NCBI GenBank assembly: GCA_025457805.1
Contig: JALOTR010000008.1
Coordinates: 1 to 15,029, forward strand
Length of the DNA: 15,029 nt
Reading direction: 5' to 3'
DNA from: Akkermansiaceae bacterium
Lineage (GTDB): Bacteria > Verrucomicrobiota > Verrucomicrobiia > Verrucomicrobiales > Akkermansiaceae
In this document: piece by piece, positions 13,200 to 15,029 of the stretch
Position numbering within the stretch: the first letter of the stretch is position 1
How the letters are laid out: each line of letters begins with the position of its first letter
Notes under the pieces: model-generated
Told to the model about the DNA's origin: nothing
What the model saw: the letters and a program-made list of their open reading frames with translations, nothing else
Database searches by the model: none
Program-made: the position numbers and the translations under genes

Positions 13200-14356
13200 T
13201 TCAGGCGCAAAATACCCCCTCTGATGCGGACGAGTTGCTTCTCGATCTGCCTGAAGGCATCGACGAATCGGAAACTACCGACCCCGAAGGGATCATTTCA
13301 GACCCGTTCGATCCGACTCTGATTCGCGTCGAACGTTCGACACCTACCGTCGATCTCTTGACGCGTCGAATCGAGCATGGAGAGATCAATCTCGCGCCTG
13401 ATTTTCAACGCAAAGGAGGAATTTGGACTGAAGACGCCAAAAGCCGACTCATTGAATCAATCCTAATTCGAATACCGCTTCCCGCCTTTTATGTTGACGC
13501 TACAGATGAAGATCGGTGGCTTGTCGTGGATGGCCTTCAACGTTTGACTACACTGAAAAGATTTGTCGTAGATAAAAGCCTTTCGCTTAGTGGTCTTGAA
13601 TTTCTAGCGGATCTTAACGGCAAGACATTCGACGATCTCCCACGAAATCTGCAACGTCGAATACAAGAAACTGAAGTCATTGTATTCCTTATCCAGCCTG
13701 GTACACCAGCGGCAGTCAAATTCAACATTTTCAAGCGGATCAATACCGGTGGGCTGCCACTTTCCGCACAAGAGATTCGCAATGCGATCAACGGAGATCG
13801 AGTGCGCAATTTCATCAAAGGCCTAGTGGAGTCCAGTGCCTTCAAGATCGCAACTTCCAACTCAATTGGAGATAAGCGCATGGCAGACCGCGAATGCGCA
13901 ACTAGGTTTGCAGCCTTTATGCTCACGCCCCCCGCAGGATACAGTGGAAAAGACTTCGATAACTTTCTTAACACTTCGATGAGTCTCATCGACGATCCAT
14001 CGGCTATCTCTGATAATCAGATTCAAGAACTAGCGGCCAAGTTCGAGGCCGCCATGAACCGCTCTCGTCGCATTTTCGGTCGCTTCGCCTTCCGTAAATA
14101 TTACGGCCCAAATTTTAGACTATCACCGATCAATAAAGCTTTGTTCGAATCCATGTCATGTGCTCTTGCTCGTCTTTCCAACGAGGAAGCCGCTTTCGTT
14201 GAGAGCAGGAAGTCCGAAGCGCTGGCCTCTTTTGCGACACTGAATAATGATCCCGATTTTCATGCAGCAATCTCTCAGGGAACTGGCGATCCAATCCGTG
14301 TTCGTCGTCGGTTTGCCCGAATGGAACAACTCTTTAAAAATCTCCTTGAATCATGA
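13196..14356 (+). CDS. DUF262 (GmrSD-N / ParB-like) protein, probable defence component, 386 aa
   Basis: The DUF262 core spans about residues 45-210: APDFQRKGGIWTEDAKSRLI (67-86), an IRIPLPAFY segment (91-99), the signature VVDGLQRLTTL (110-120) and the characteristic FKRINTGGLPLSAQEIRNA (179-197). In GmrSD, BrxU and SspE this domain carries the DGQQR-type nucleotide-hydrolysis motif that senses or licenses attack on foreign DNA; here it reads DGLQR. The C-terminal 170 residues are helical and lack the HNH (DUF1524) nuclease found in those proteins. The acidic N-terminal 40 residues look disordered. Both ends overlap neighbours by ATGA, so the gene is coupled to an ATPase downstream. Its base composition is visibly AT-richer than the genes before 12.6 kb, suggesting horizontal transfer. 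Confidence 0.88.
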   Translation: MIQAQNTPSDADELLLDLPEGIDESETTDPEGIISDPFDPTLIRVERSTPTVDLLTRRIEHGEINLAPDFQRKGGIWTEDAKSRLIESILIRIPLPAFYVDATDEDRWLVVDGLQRLTTLKRFVVDKSLSLSGLEFLADLNGKTFDDLPRNLQRRIQETEVIVFLIQPGTPAAVKFNIFKRINTGGLPLSAQEIRNAINGDRVRNFIKGLVESSAFKIATSNSIGDKRMADRECATRFAAFMLTPPAGYSGKDFDNFLNTSMSLIDDPSAISDNQIQELAAKFEAAMNRSRRIFGRFAFRKYYGPNFRLSPINKALFESMSCALARLSNEEAAFVESRKSEALASFATLNNDPDFHAAISQGTGDPIRVRRRFARMEQLFKNLLES

Positions 14357-15029
14357 TCGATCGTCTCGGCATTACCCACTTTAAATGTATTGACCAACTC
14401 GAAATTGGGCTCGCAGGAATCACTATGCTTGCTGGCCTCAACGGCATGGGAAAATCTACATGCATCCAGAGTCTTCTTCTACTCCACCAATCTGCAGTCG
14501 AACAGACCGAACCTATTTCTCAACTCGTCCGCAACGGCAAGTGGGTATCGCTCGGCACTCCTAAGGACCTTCTTTGGGAGGCCGCCGACGATGATCGCAT
14601 CGGATTCACCCTTGAGTTTAGCACTGACACTTTTGGCACAGAGAGAATAGCTTGGGACTTCCTTCTCGATGCAAAACTTAACGAATTTGTTGGAACGATG
14701 ACTCCGCAGGGAAGCCTACCTGATGGTTTAGGTATATTCACTGACAAACTACATTATCTGCGAGCCGACCGCATGGGGCCGCGAACTTCCTTACCGGTCT
14801 CAAATACAGAAGTCCGAATCCATCGCCAACTTGGCCGGGATGGTGAATATTCCGCTCATTACTTGAGTGAATTTGGAGAGGTGCCGATACGTAACGAGAT
14901 TCTGCGGCATCCGGGTGCACGCTCATTGCAACTACGGCACCAGTTGGAAGCATGGCTGGGAGAGATCAGTCCCGGTGCCCGCCTCTACACCGAAGCATAC
15001 CATTCGCTTGATCAGGTAAGCCTCGAGTA
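14353..15029 (+). CDS. OLD/DUF3696-like P-loop ATPase, N-terminal 225 aa (runs off the window)
   Basis: The ATG at 14353 overlaps the DUF262 stop as ATGA and the frame stays open to the window end. The start has the RecF/OLD/SMC-like layout: a first strand ITHFKCIDQLEI (7-18), Walker A GLNGMGKST (28-36) and then an IQSLLLLHQS helix. HYLRADRMGPR (134-144) matches the conserved (Y/H)YL-A-R-GP motif of AAA_15/AAA_21 and DUF3696-type ATPases. The signature, Walker B and any TOPRIM, DUF3696 or other C-terminal domain lie beyond 15029. In defence operons such ATPases act as sensors or motors paired with an effector. The pairing with DUF262 is the reason to suspect an anti-phage function; the family assignment is firm only for the P-loop ATPase core. 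Confidence 0.85.
   Translation, partial: MIDRLGITHFKCIDQLEIGLAGITMLAGLNGMGKSTCIQSLLLLHQSAVEQTEPISQLVRNGKWVSLGTPKDLLWEAADDDRIGFTLEFSTDTFGTERIAWDFLLDAKLNEFVGTMTPQGSLPDGLGIFTDKLHYLRADRMGPRTSLPVSNTEVRIHRQLGRDGEYSAHYLSEFGEVPIRNEILRHPGARSLQLRHQLEAWLGEISPGARLYTEAYHSLDQVSLE

Overview
The window looks like a chromosomal segment of a high-GC bacterium, most likely a member of the Verrucomicrobiota (Luteolibacter/Haloferula-like). This is an inference from the gene set: an RG-rich RRM protein, a Gfo/Idh/MocA oxidoreductase paired with a double DUF1080 (3-keto-disaccharide hydrolase) protein, a short stand-alone pseudopilin, and mostly Shine-Dalgarno-poor starts. No rRNA or taxonomic marker is present to prove it.

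Layout. 35-751 (-): secreted beta-helix repeat protein. 752-1237: divergent intergenic region holding a candidate structured RNA leader (1059-1155) upstream of 1238-2401 (+), an RG-rich/RRM/acidic-tail RNA-binding protein closed by a strong terminator (2460-2494). 2402-2751: intergenic region with imperfect 70-bp direct repeats. 2752-3680 (-): trpC and a GTGA-coupled 47-aa membrane protein. 3791-3865 (+): tRNA-Gly(GCC) and terminator. 3942-4805 (+): prmA. 4812-8254 (-): a probable co-directional set of mutM, a hemolysin III/PAQR protein and a POT peptide transporter carrying a large hydrophilic insert with a pseudopilin-like motif. 8409-10736 (+): Gfo/Idh/MocA oxidoreductase plus double DUF1080 protein, probably a keto-sugar module. 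10819-12597 (+): pseudopilin-like protein and folC, the latter carrying an AT-rich in-frame insert.

From about 12.6 kb the character changes. There is a roughly 600-bp stretch rich in short repeats, then a lower-GC operon of overlapping ORFs: a doubtful 59-aa ORF, a DUF262 (GmrSD-N/ParB-like) protein, and an OLD/DUF3696-like P-loop ATPase cut by the window edge. Both junctions are ATGA. This is the best candidate for an accessory, probably anti-phage, system; its remaining genes lie beyond 15029.

The most interesting items are the DUF262-ATPase operon, the POT transporter with a GspG-like insert, the branched RNA leader before the RRM gene, the coupled small membrane protein after trpC, and the repeat-derived insert in folC. 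No database search or folding calculation was possible; family calls rest on motifs read by eye.
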